Source: CAZJLP01 sp964546955 (GTDB taxonomy: Bacteria > Verrucomicrobiota > Verrucomicrobiia > Opitutales > Opitutaceae). Taken from it: a DNA stretch of 32,381 nt. The translations under genes and the position numbers were made by a program. The DNA is taken from the NCBI GenBank assembly GCA_964546955.1, contig CAZJLP010000053.1, positions 1 to 32,381 of the forward strand, in the 5' to 3' direction. A model generated the notes under the pieces. That model was not told the DNA's origin. It saw only the letters and a program-made list of their open reading frames with translations, and searched no databases. Positions 16,294 to 23,445 of this stretch are shown here, piece after piece. Position 1 is the stretch's first letter. The number at the start of each line of letters is the position of its first letter.

Positions 16294-16662
16294 ATGGAGT
16301 TTAATAAAGACCTCATTGCCGCATCCTCGACGCCGATCGTCCTGGCGATTCTCGCCGAGGCGGACAGTTACGGGTACGCGATCCTCACGCGCGTGAGAGA
16401 GCTCTCGGGCGGTCACATGGAGTGGACCGACGGAATGCTCTACCCGGTGCTGCATCGACTCGAGCGCCTTGGTCACGTTGAAGCGAGGTGGGAAGTCGCG
16501 GAGAGTGGCCGGCGCAGGAAGTATTACCGAATCACGCCAAGTGGTCGCGCCCAGCTCGCGGAGGAGCGCCGGCAATGGCAGGCCGTCGACGCTACATTGC
16601 GCGGTCTTTGGACCTCTCTTCAACTTCCCGGGCTTGGCGGGGCAATTTCGAACGGAGCCTAA
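16294..16662 (+). CDS. PadR-family transcriptional regulator
   Basis: This is a 122-residue protein from ATG 16294. The winged helix is clear: LAILAEADSYGYAILTRVRE, the PadR core DGMLYPVLHRLERLGHVEAR, then the wing (RRRKYYRITPSGRAQLAEER). It lacks the long C-terminal domain of classical PadR, so it belongs to the short PadR-s2 type, which dimerises through a single C-terminal helix. It is likely a repressor that responds to an unknown ligand. The next gene starts 5 bp after its stop, so the two are co-transcribed from the promoter at 16213. That pairing is common, with PadR controlling a membrane or export protein. Confidence 0.92.
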   Translation: MEFNKDLIAASSTPIVLAILAEADSYGYAILTRVRELSGGHMEWTDGMLYPVLHRLERLGHVEARWEVAESGRRRKYYRITPSGRAQLAEERRQWQAVDATLRGLWTSLQLPGLGGAISNGA

Positions 16663-16667
16663 CTACA

Positions 16668-18035
16668 ATGGCCGACGCGAATCACGCAGCCTCGCTCGAG
16701 GAGCAGATCGATCAATGGCGGAGTTTTATCCGCCGCCGGCAGACGATCCACACGGTGGATGTCGCAGAGCTGGAAGACCACCTCCGGGAGCAGGTCGCGC
16801 AGCTGGCGCAAGGAGGCCTCTCTTCGGATGAAGCGTTTCTGGTGGCGGTGAAGCGCATGGGCAGTCTGGACGCGCTCTCGCGGGAATTCGCAGTGGAGCA
16901 CTCGGAGCGTCTATGGAAGCAGCTGGTCGTCGCCTCGACCGAATCCAGCGACCGAACAGCCTGGGGCGGAATCGACGCCCTCGTGGCCTTCTGTCTCGCA
17001 GTGGCGGCAGCGGTCGCCCTGAAAGTGCCGGCGCTCTTCGGATTTGAACTGGGGCGCGACGAATACGCGGCCTTTTACGCGCACAATGCCAGTCTGTTCG
17101 TGCTTCCATTTGTCACGGGCTATTTTGTTTGGAAGCGGGGGATCCCGATCAACACGGTGTGCTGGTTAATCGCGGCGTTCGTCGGGGCGGCCGTGGTCGC
17201 CAACGTCCCGCCTTTCGCGCGAATGAAGAGCCCGGACCCGCTCCGGGTGCTGCACCTCCCCATCGCGTTGTGGATGGGCGTCGGAATCGCCTACGCTGGC
17301 GCACGGTGGAGGCAAGTAGACGGTCGCATGGACTTCATCCGGTTTTCGGGGGAGCTCTTCATCTACTATGTGCTCATCGCTCTCGGCGGCGGCGTTCTCA
17401 CCGCGTTCATCGCGCTCACGTTTAATGCCATCGGCGTCAAACCCGAACACTTCTTTGTAGCTTGGTTGCTGCCTTGCGGAGCGGCGGGAGCCGTCGTGGT
17501 CGCGTCTTGGTTGGTAGAGGCCAAGCAGAGCGTGATCGAAAATATGGCGCCGGTGCTGACGCGGCTCTTCACTCCCCTTTTCGCGACCATGCTGGTGGCG
17601 TTTCTGATCGCGGTCGCCCTGTCAGGGCGCGGGGTCGACATTGAGCGAAACCTGCTCATCGGTTTCGATCTCCTCCTCGTCGTTGTCGTTGGCCTTCTGC
17701 TCTATTCGGTTTCTGCGCGCGATCCCCAAGCGCCCCCGGGCGTCTTCGACTGGGTCCAGGTTGTTCTGGTGGTGAGTGCGTTGTTGGCTGACGCCGTCGC
17801 GTTGTGGGCGATGAGCGCACGCATCGGCGAATTCGGCTTCAGTCCCAACAAGGTGGCGGCGCTCGGTGAGAACGTGATCCTGCTGATCAACCTAGCGTGG
17901 TCGGCGGTGCTCTATGTGCGCTTTTTGACGGGGCGCGGCTCGTTTCGAGGTCTCGAAAAATGGCAGACGGACTACATCCCCGTCTACGTCGTCTGGGCGG
18001 CGATTGTCCTGATCGTGTTTCCATTGGTGTTCTGA
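16668..18035 (+). CDS. Permease-prefix-domain membrane protein, PadR-linked
   Basis: This is a 455-residue protein from ATG 16668, 5 bp after the PadR stop. The frame is open further upstream only as overlap with PadR. The first ~90 residues are a soluble prefix (EEQIDQWRSFIRRRQTIHTV, then DVAELEDHLREQVAQL, and SSDEAFLVAVKRMGS), the helical 'permease prefix' unit often found at the start of PadR-controlled transport proteins. About ten membrane segments follow (LVAFCLAVAAAVALKVPALF, TVCWLIAAFVGAAVVANV, NLLIGFDLLLVVVVGLLLYS). No ABC or enzyme motif is seen. The cytoplasmic-membrane location is clear. The substrate is unknown. Confidence 0.8.
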   Translation: MADANHAASLEEQIDQWRSFIRRRQTIHTVDVAELEDHLREQVAQLAQGGLSSDEAFLVAVKRMGSLDALSREFAVEHSERLWKQLVVASTESSDRTAWGGIDALVAFCLAVAAAVALKVPALFGFELGRDEYAAFYAHNASLFVLPFVTGYFVWKRGIPINTVCWLIAAFVGAAVVANVPPFARMKSPDPLRVLHLPIALWMGVGIAYAGARWRQVDGRMDFIRFSGELFIYYVLIALGGGVLTAFIALTFNAIGVKPEHFFVAWLLPCGAAGAVVVASWLVEAKQSVIENMAPVLTRLFTPLFATMLVAFLIAVALSGRGVDIERNLLIGFDLLLVVVVGLLLYSVSARDPQAPPGVFDWVQVVLVVSALLADAVALWAMSARIGEFGFSPNKVAALGENVILLINLAWSAVLYVRFLTGRGSFRGLEKWQTDYIPVYVVWAAIVLIVFPLVF

Positions 18036-18079
18036 GTGCGAAGCAGTCGCGGTATTCTTGGAGAGAACAAACGCACTCC

Positions 18080-18547
18080 ATGCCGACCAAAAACGTTTTC
18101 TGGATCTTGCAGCAGGTAGGGCTGATGCTGCTTGTACCGTTGGTCTTGGCGCTTCTCGCCAGTTGGCATTGGAGGCCGGGCGCTTTTGTCTTGGCGTTCG
18201 TCCTTCTGCTCGGAGGTGGCGGTCTCACGCATGACCTGGTAGCCAAGAAAAAAATGAGCAATAAGGCATACCGAGCTGCCGTCGGCGTGTCCATTGCAGC
18301 AGTATTTCTTCTCGTCTGGATCAATGCTGCCGTTGGCGGCATTCTGGGGGACGACCCCGCCAACATGATGTACTTCGGCGTGCTCCTCGTCGGATTCATC
18401 GGCGCCATCATCGCACGCTTGGAGCCGCCGGCCGGACCTTCTACGGAAACACGGGTGGGGGCGACAACTACGGATCGTGGTTGGTTTACGAGCCGCAAGA
18501 AAAGCTGGCCGTCGCCTACACCACGAACGCGAAGATTTACCCGGTAG
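18080..18547 (+). CDS. Small membrane protein with a probably foreign C-terminus
   Basis: This frame starts at ATG 18080, 44 bp after the previous gene, and encodes up to 155 residues. Residues 1-120 hold about four membrane segments (VGLMLLVPLVLALLASWHW, AFVLAFVLLLGGGGLTHDL, AVGVSIAAVFLLVWINAA, MMYFGVLLVGFIGAIIARL). After ARLEPPAGP the reading becomes low-quality (STETRVGATTTDRGWFTSRK). The reason is that the DNA from about 18437 belongs, in another frame, to a serine hydrolase fragment. The native 3' end of this gene has therefore probably been replaced by recombination. Function unknown. It may be co-transcribed with the PadR operon. Confidence 0.6.
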   Translation: MPTKNVFWILQQVGLMLLVPLVLALLASWHWRPGAFVLAFVLLLGGGGLTHDLVAKKKMSNKAYRAAVGVSIAAVFLLVWINAAVGGILGDDPANMMYFGVLLVGFIGAIIARLEPPAGPSTETRVGATTTDRGWFTSRKKSWPSPTPRTRRFTR

Positions 18548-18876
18548 CCAAGATTGTGAGCGGAGCCATCGACATCTATTATAACCGACCGTTTCAGATT
18601 CCCTCCTTCGAGGCCATCGCGGTTAGCCCGGAAGTTCTGGACAAGTACGTCGGAGTTTATTCGAACGCCGACGCCCCCGTGAAATTTACGATCACGAGAA
18701 CGGACGCGACGCTGTTCGGTCAGCCGGGCAAGGAATCCCCCGCCCCGCTCGAAGCGACAGCGCCGGACAAATTCCAACTGGCGGGCGGGAGAGTGGTGCT
18801 TGAGTTCGACGCGGCGAAAGGACAGATGATCCTGAAACGGGGCGGACGGGAGCGGGTTTTCACGAAGGAAAACTAG
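18439..18876 (+). pseudogene. Severed C-terminal part of a serine hydrolase (beta-lactamase-like)
   Basis: The frame reads FYGNTGGGDNYGSWLVYEPQ, EKLAVAYTTNAKIYPVAKIV, then FEAIAVSPEVLDKYVGVYSN and onward to RERVFTKEN and a TAG at 18874-18876. The H/N-TGG motif followed by the linker and small beta domain is the usual C-terminal third of class-C beta-lactamase-related serine hydrolases. The catalytic SxxK and YxN regions and the signal peptide are absent. It joins the preceding membrane-protein gene at about 18436 with no start codon of its own. A GTG at 18481 could only start an internal piece. It is a relic produced by deletion or recombination. Confidence 0.82.
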
Positions 18877-18989
18877 CCGTCCCGTCAACGGCTACCTCAA
18901 ACCACCGTGCGAGTAACGCAGTGGTGAACTGTGGATTAATCCTGGGAGACTCAATCCAAGCGGCACCCATCGCGGAGCCTCCACTACCC

Positions 18990-20036
18990 TCATGGAATCC
19001 AACCCGGCAGCGCAGCGGCCTGTTTCACCCAACTTGCCATCTTTGCCTCGTCGCGGGGGTCGTCCTCATAGATATCAATCCACCGTGCGTCCTTGCTGCG
19101 CTCCGTGCCGCCGGGCGGGATGGGACGCAGGGACAGACCAGCGAAAAAGGTGACTTTGACGTAGCGCGTTAAGACGTGAAACGACAGAAACCAGCCTTTG
19201 CCCTCGACGCCGTAAAAAGGGGAGTTCCACCTCACGGCTTTGCGCACGTTGGGAACGTTCCGCACGATGAGGGCGTCGAGACGCTTCCCCAGGTCGGACT
19301 TCCAACCTGGCATCGCAGCGATGTACGCTTGCACGGGGCCATCGCCATCGCCCTTTGCGATCTGAGGATTTCCGCCGGAGAGGAGGACAACATTTTCGCC
19401 CGCCTTCGACCGCACTGCCAACTTCGGGGACTTGCTCGCTCCCGACGAATCTCGATCGTGCAATCCCCTTCCCTTGAGGATCAGCGGTACACATTTTTCG
19501 ATCCTGGAATCCCGAGTCTGCGATTGTTTCGGAGCAGAAAAATGAAGAATGTAGCCTCTCCTCCGGCCCGGCGTCAGCGCTGCAAAAGCCTTTTTCAAAG
19601 CAGGGTCTTTGTTCAACCTGCTTTTCAATTCGATAGGAATAGGCTCTAGAGTCTTTTTAAAGCTCACTTCCAAGCCTGCTTTTTCCGCCTCGATGGCTTC
19701 GCGAATGTAGGCTTTTAAGGTGGGCTCGACTGCGGCGATTTCCGCGACGTTAGAGAACCGAATCCGACGGGCTCCCTGCGTATTTTCGCCGGGTTTTTCA
19801 AGAATTCCCTTAGGGTCCTTCAGCAACGAGCCTTTGCAAAACAAAAGAGCGCAGGACCCTTTGAATCCTTGTACTATCAGGACATTACTATCCCGATACG
19901 TGTAGCATGGCTTGCCCCATTTTAGCTCCTCCTGCAGCTGGCAATCCAAAGCGATCTCTCTCAATGTCCTGAATTCCTGCTGCCACGTTTCGGCGCTCTC
20001 TATATAGGCATCGACCTTCGGATTTGTTCGGTTCAT
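18990..20036 (-). CDS. YdeI/OmdA-type protein fused to a second DUF1801 domain
   Basis: This is a 348-residue protein from ATG 20034-20036. Residues ~10-115 are a DUF1801 (YdhG/frataxin-like) domain: TWQQEFRTLREIALDCQLQE, LKWGKPCYTYRDSNVLIVQG and ALLFCKGSLLKDPKGILEKP. Residues ~130-195 are the helical YdeI/OmdA tail (LNKDPALKKAFAALTPGRRR, then IEKCVPLILKGRGLHD). After a ~25-residue linker (SGASKSPKLAVRSKAGENVV), a second DUF1801 domain begins (VQAYIAAMPGWKSDLGKRLD, VRKAVRWNSPFYGVEGKGWF) and runs to the end. In most genomes these are separate proteins, so this is a natural fusion or a stop-codon loss. The family is cytoplasmic and poorly understood; relatives have been linked to iron handling and bacteriocin or antibiotic protection. 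Confidence 0.8.
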   Translation of the reverse strand: MNRTNPKVDAYIESAETWQQEFRTLREIALDCQLQEELKWGKPCYTYRDSNVLIVQGFKGSCALLFCKGSLLKDPKGILEKPGENTQGARRIRFSNVAEIAAVEPTLKAYIREAIEAEKAGLEVSFKKTLEPIPIELKSRLNKDPALKKAFAALTPGRRRGYILHFSAPKQSQTRDSRIEKCVPLILKGRGLHDRDSSGASKSPKLAVRSKAGENVVLLSGGNPQIAKGDGDGPVQAYIAAMPGWKSDLGKRLDALIVRNVPNVRKAVRWNSPFYGVEGKGWFLSFHVLTRYVKVTFFAGLSLRPIPPGGTERSKDARWIDIYEDDPRDEAKMASWVKQAAALPGWIP

Positions 20037-20193
20037 TTGTTAGGCATTCTAAAATTGAGAAGGTAGCCTCGTGACGCCCGACCGAAGTTCAGATCAAGCC
20101 ACAAACTCAATCACGGCCCGGCAAGGTATCCATCGATCACAGTAAGGCTTAGTCTAATTCGGCTCAATCAAGAAAGACCCTCTCGCAGCGCCC

Positions 20194-20610
20194 ATGACGA
20201 TCGCACTCATAAACGGCATGGCCGTAATCGTTGGAATAATCGTGGGCTGCATCATCAACATGGCGTTCGTCATGGCCGGTCCGCAGGTGATTCCACTACC
20301 TGCCGGCGTCGACATGAGCGATGCAAAAAATCTCGCGGCTCACGCCCATTTGTTAGAGCCAAAAAATTTCGTTTTCCCCTTTTTGGCACACGCTCTTGGC
20401 ACACTCTCAGGCGCTTTCACCTGCCATCTTATCGCCGCAACTCATCGCGCGCTTTTCGCCTACGTCGTCGGCAGTTTTTTTCTGGCCGGAGGAGTCGCCG
20501 CCTCCTTCATGGTTCCCGCTCAGGGTTGGTTCATCGCTGTCGACCTAGTCCTAGCCTACATCCCGACGGCTTGGCTAGGCGCACGGCTCCGTCGCGGTCT
20601 TCGATCCTGA
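20194..20610 (+). CDS. Small four-helix membrane protein, unknown function
   Basis: This is a 138-residue protein from ATG 20194 with about four membrane segments: INGMAVIVGIIVGCIINMAF, PFLAHALGTLSGAFTCHLIA, FAYVVGSFFLAGGVAASFMV and AVDLVLAYIPTAWLGARLRR. A conserved-looking acidic loop (PAGVDMSDAKNLAAH) and the Arg-rich end suggest a correctly complete protein. Similar small proteins are widespread but unnamed. It is divergent from the YdeI fusion gene and followed after 122 bp by another membrane-protein gene on the same strand. Confidence 0.7.
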   Translation: MTIALINGMAVIVGIIVGCIINMAFVMAGPQVIPLPAGVDMSDAKNLAAHAHLLEPKNFVFPFLAHALGTLSGAFTCHLIAATHRALFAYVVGSFFLAGGVAASFMVPAQGWFIAVDLVLAYIPTAWLGARLRRGLRS

Positions 20611-20732
20611 ACCTGCCGCGCCATCCTGCATTTCCACAGCAGTCACAACAAAAGCGCGGGATTGGCGTTTTCGTCCGGATCCAGTATGTTACCATGCGCG
20701 GTCCTGGCCTCGCTCCCTCGGCCGCGCGCCCT

Positions 20733-21197
20733 ATGGATACATTCATTTCAAATTACCTGGGGACGGGAATCGTCGCCGGTTTAGTGGGTGCGGTGGCCAT
20801 GGTCGTGGTGATGACGTTGATCACCAAATCGGGATGGGCGCATGGAAACATGGTGATTGCTCTCGGCAGCCTGTTGACGCGTTCGCGCAACCACGCCGCG
20901 CTCGTCGGTAGTATTGCCCATGTCGTCATCGGCGCCGCCTTTGGGGTGTTCTATACCTTCATCATCCTCAAACTCGGCTTCACTACCGTGGGCAGTGCTT
21001 TCGCAACTGGACTCTGCATTGGCATCGTCCACGGTCTGATCGTCAGTCTCACTCTTGTTTGGGTCGTCGCCGAAGAACATCCGCTCGAGGAATTCAGCAG
21101 CGCCGGATTCGAGGTCGGCCTCACGCATCTCGCCGGCCATTTGGTTTACGGCGCGGCTGTCGGCTTAGCGGTCGCTCTTGCGCTCAAGGGCGGTTGA
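20733..21197 (+). CDS. Small membrane protein, unknown function
   Basis: This is a 154-residue protein from ATG 20733, chosen because the frame upstream (open to 20526) overlaps the previous gene and is not protein-like. Four or five membrane segments are visible: GIVAGLVGAVAMVVVMTLIT, ALVGSIAHVVIGAAFGVFYT, AFATGLCIGIVHGLIVSLTL and LVYGAAVGLAVALAL. The loop VVAEEHPLEEFSSAGFEVGL is acidic. The His residues at H..H..H-like spacing (IAHVVIG, IVHGLIV, LTHLAGHLVYG) sit inside membrane segments and could bind metal or cofactor, but no family is recognised. Confidence 0.7.
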   Translation: MDTFISNYLGTGIVAGLVGAVAMVVVMTLITKSGWAHGNMVIALGSLLTRSRNHAALVGSIAHVVIGAAFGVFYTFIILKLGFTTVGSAFATGLCIGIVHGLIVSLTLVWVVAEEHPLEEFSSAGFEVGLTHLAGHLVYGAAVGLAVALALKGG

Positions 21198-21228
21198 ACG
21201 CGCCCGCGGGAATCAGCCAGCGGCTCGT

Positions 21229-21251
21229 GAGCCCGTCGCGTTGACGGGCTC
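21229..21251 (+). terminator. Possible terminator hairpin after the 20733 gene
   Basis: A perfect 9-bp stem, GAGCCCGTC (21229-21237) with GACGGGCTC (21243-21251), and a 5-nt loop, 32 bases after the stop codon. No T tract follows, so it may be a processing or weak termination signal. Confidence 0.5.
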
Positions 21252-21322
21252 CACGTGTTTCAGGCTTTGGTGGTCAGGCTTGTCCGCGGGGCCTAACTCG
21301 TAAGACTTTTCGCTTTCGATCG

Positions 21323-21532
21323 ATGCTAAACGAATACGACGTTGTCCGTCTGAAACGAGCGATTCCGGGCGTCCCAGTCCCTCTGCCAACCCTGGGGGCG
21401 GTTCATCGGGTGCATCCGACAACTCCGCCCACCTACGAGGTCGAGTTTATTGACGCCGAAGGAGAATCCCTCGGAATGTACACCCTGAAGGAATCGAACC
21501 TGAAAAAAGTTAAACCGAGCGAATTCGCGTAG
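21323..21532 (+). CDS. DUF4926 small protein
   Basis: This is a 69-residue protein from ATG 21323. It opens MLNEYDVVRLKRAIPGVPVP, followed by GAVHRVHPTTPPTYEVEFID and ESLGMYTLKESNLKKV. This is the standard DUF4926 pattern (NEYDVVRL…G.V..V…YEVEF.D.EG…TL). The fold is expected to be a small SH3-like beta barrel. Members often occur in accessory regions beside toxin-like or immunity genes, but no such partner is next to this one. Function unknown. Confidence 0.85.
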   Translation: MLNEYDVVRLKRAIPGVPVPLPTLGAVHRVHPTTPPTYEVEFIDAEGESLGMYTLKESNLKKVKPSEFA

Positions 21533-21695
21533 GCACCCTGTCGGTTTTTTAACTGATTTCACTGCAAGGATCCCTTCTACTATTTTTCGCCGCCGTAACG
21601 GGAAAAACGCGGCCTTCAATTGCATCCAAACGCCAGAACGACGCGCCGACTTCACTGGGCTTGAATCTATTCGAGGGAGTCGGTTAACTGTCGTC

Positions 21696-22109
21696 GTGCA
21701 CCGTTCCAGCCGCTGCCAGTCGAAACTCAGCTTATCCGCTGCGCTCTGCATGTCTCTTTTTTGCGCGTGCGCCTCTTCGGAGGCCCCTAACCCGCCGATG
21801 CCACCGGGAGGTCCGAACTGGGAAGAGGTCGACAAATCGACGTCACGGATGAAAGAGCGCGAGCGCTCAAAACCGCGCTTGGTGGAAACAGAGCGGACCG
21901 TAGAACGAGGCTATCTGCCAATGACGGCGGAGGAGTATAAATGCGCCCTCGATTCCGCTCGCGAGGAGGTGCGCCAAGCAAACCCAAAATGGTCCGACAG
22001 CGAAATTGAGGACGAAGCCCGCAAACGGGCCGATGCCGCAAAGGCAAAACACGAATCGTCTTACACTTTGCGCGAATCGGTAAAATACGAGAGGAAGAAA
22101 CCTGAGTGA
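21696..22109 (+). CDS. Hypothetical lipoprotein with a charged helical tail
   Basis: This is a 137-residue protein starting at GTG 21696. The N-terminus (HRSSRCQSKLSLSAALCMSL, then FCAC) looks like a lipoprotein signal with lipobox SLFCAC or FCAC around residues 22-25. The next Met, at residue 19, would leave no signal. The mature part is Pro-rich (PNPPMPPGGPNWEEVDK), then strongly charged and helical (MTAEEYKCALDSAREEVRQA, DSEIEDEARKRADAAKAKHE). No known domain is visible. It is probably anchored to a membrane and faces the periplasm. Confidence 0.6.
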   Translation: MHRSSRCQSKLSLSAALCMSLFCACASSEAPNPPMPPGGPNWEEVDKSTSRMKERERSKPRLVETERTVERGYLPMTAEEYKCALDSAREEVRQANPKWSDSEIEDEARKRADAAKAKHESSYTLRESVKYERKKPE

Positions 22110-22261
22110 TCCGCTTGGTTGTCGGCGGGGTCGTGGTCCGCGTCGTAAAGTAGACCATTTCACCCAGCCGGTTGTGGCGACAAAACGGCAGCGTACATGC
22201 TCAAGGCAGTCATCGGTTCAATTAGATTGAGCTCCACTGAAGAGATCTCTTTCTATCTTCC

Positions 22262-22627
22262 ATGGACCCACGGGAGAACAAAATCGATTATATCGAATTC
22301 CCCGCTGGCGGGAAAGCTCTGGCGGCAGCGAAGGCGTTTTACTCGAATGTATTCGGGTGGACTTATCAGGAGTGGGGCCCCGACTACTGCGACACGAAGA
22401 GCAGCGGAGTCAGCTCGGGCTTAAACGCGGACAAGAGCCACGCGCCGAAGGCACCACTCCCCGTAATTTTTGTGAGCAATTTGGAAACCGTCCGTGAAAA
22501 GGTGGTGAGCGCTGGCGGCAACATCACCCGCGACATTTTTCCATTCCCAGGCGGCCGGCGCTTCCACTACGCCGATCCGGCTGGGAACGAGCTCGCGGTC
22601 TGGTCGGACACTGGGACGACGCATTGA
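22262..22627 (+). CDS. VOC-superfamily (glyoxalase-like) protein
   Basis: This is a 121-residue protein from ATG 22262. It shows the VOC pattern: IDYIEFPAGGKALAAAKAFY, SNVFGWTYQEWGPDYCD, PVIFVSNLETVREKVVSAGG and HYADPAGNELAVWSD. Two beta-alpha-beta-beta-beta units build the fold, in which H/E residues usually bind a metal. Here a glutamate (…GNELAVW) is kept and the first ligand is D rather than H (KIDYIEF). Relatives act as small detoxification or dioxygenase enzymes; the substrate is unknown. It is convergent with the response regulator. Confidence 0.82.
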   Translation: MDPRENKIDYIEFPAGGKALAAAKAFYSNVFGWTYQEWGPDYCDTKSSGVSSGLNADKSHAPKAPLPVIFVSNLETVREKVVSAGGNITRDIFPFPGGRRFHYADPAGNELAVWSDTGTTH

Positions 22628-22721
22628 GTGCAAGGATGCCGAGCACAGCTCACGCCCTAGCACGAATACGACTCTCGGCTCGCTGGCCCCTCGCCGCTAC
22701 GCGCCGCCCCGGCGAACGGGA

Positions 22722-23348
22722 TCAATGATCCCGCGTCAGGAACTTCGCTGCGGCCTCGGTCCGGTTCTGCACATGCAGCTTCTCGTAAATATGCTTGAGG
22801 TGCGTTCGCACGGTGGTGAGACCGATGCCGAGTTTATCTCCGATCTCCTTGTACATGTTGCCGGTGGCAAGAAGGCTAAGGATCTCGTGTTCGCGCGGGG
22901 TCAGCTTCTCGACGTCCGAGGGGCCTTTGGCGCGATGAAAATAATCGACGACCTTCCGCGCGATCTGCATCGACATCGGCGATCCCCCGGCGTGCGCCTG
23001 CTCGAACGCCTCGATCAATTCCTCCGGCGGCATGTTCTTCAGCAAGTAACCGCTGGCGCCGGCTCGCAGGGAATTGAAGATGAGTTCGGTCTCTTCGTAC
23101 GTCGTGAGCATCAGCACCAGTAGCTGCGGCATTTGACTCTTCAGCTTCCGCACACAATCGATGCCGCTCATGCCAGGCAGGTTGATATCCGTCAGCAGGA
23201 TATCCGGCTTGTCGGCCGGAACGCCCTTCAAGGCGGCTTCGCCAGTTCCGTAGGTGCTGATGCATTTCAGTCCCGTTGTGCCGTTGACAAGCGCAGCGAG
23301 GCTCTCGCGCGTGTCGCGCTGGTCTTCGATGATCGAAACAGTGATCAT
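22722..23348 (-). CDS. NarL/LuxR-type response regulator
   Basis: This is a 208-residue protein from ATG 23346-23348. The frame is open upstream, but that part is the hairpin-rich gap. The receiver domain spans residues 1-120, with acidic residues E8 and D9, the phospho-acceptor D54 in LLTDINLPGMSG, and K at LLKNMPPEEL. A LuxR-type helix-turn-helix follows (LTPREHEILSLLATGNMYKE, then IGLTTVRTHLKHIYEKLHV). The sensor kinase gene lies 98 bp upstream on the same strand, so the two form a two-component pair. Activation is expected to be by phosphotransfer from His840 of the kinase. Target promoters are unknown; the TonB receptor gene is a reasonable candidate. Confidence 0.92.
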   Translation of the reverse strand: MITVSIIEDQRDTRESLAALVNGTTGLKCISTYGTGEAALKGVPADKPDILLTDINLPGMSGIDCVRKLKSQMPQLLVLMLTTYEETELIFNSLRAGASGYLLKNMPPEELIEAFEQAHAGGSPMSMQIARKVVDYFHRAKGPSDVEKLTPREHEILSLLATGNMYKEIGDKLGIGLTTVRTHLKHIYEKLHVQNRTEAAAKFLTRDH

Positions 23349-23394
23349 GGTGTAGGTAAGAGGGGTTGCGCGGAGACGGTAGGTGAGGAGCTTA

Positions 23395-23443
23395 GCGGGT
23401 GCAACCCGCAATGAAACCTTCCGCGCCGCCCGCGCGGAAGGTT
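23395..23443 (-). other. Intercistronic hairpins between kinase and regulator
   Basis: Starting two bases after the kinase stop codon (transcript order) is a perfect 12-bp stem, AACCTTCCGCGC (23415-23426) with GCGCGGAAGGTT (23432-23443), and a 5-nt loop. It is followed by a 6-bp stem, GCGGGT (23395-23400) with ACCCGC (23404-23409). There is no long T run after the stems, so partial termination, RNA processing or mRNA stability control are all possible. Confidence 0.65.
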
Positions 23444-23445
23444 GG

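Noticed and set aside
20037..20045. GTTAGGC, matching the integron attC core motif, next to the YdeI fusion gene
   Set aside because: No partner RYYYAAC core, no palindromic attC body, and no integrase or cassette array was found. The orientation relative to the gene is also wrong.
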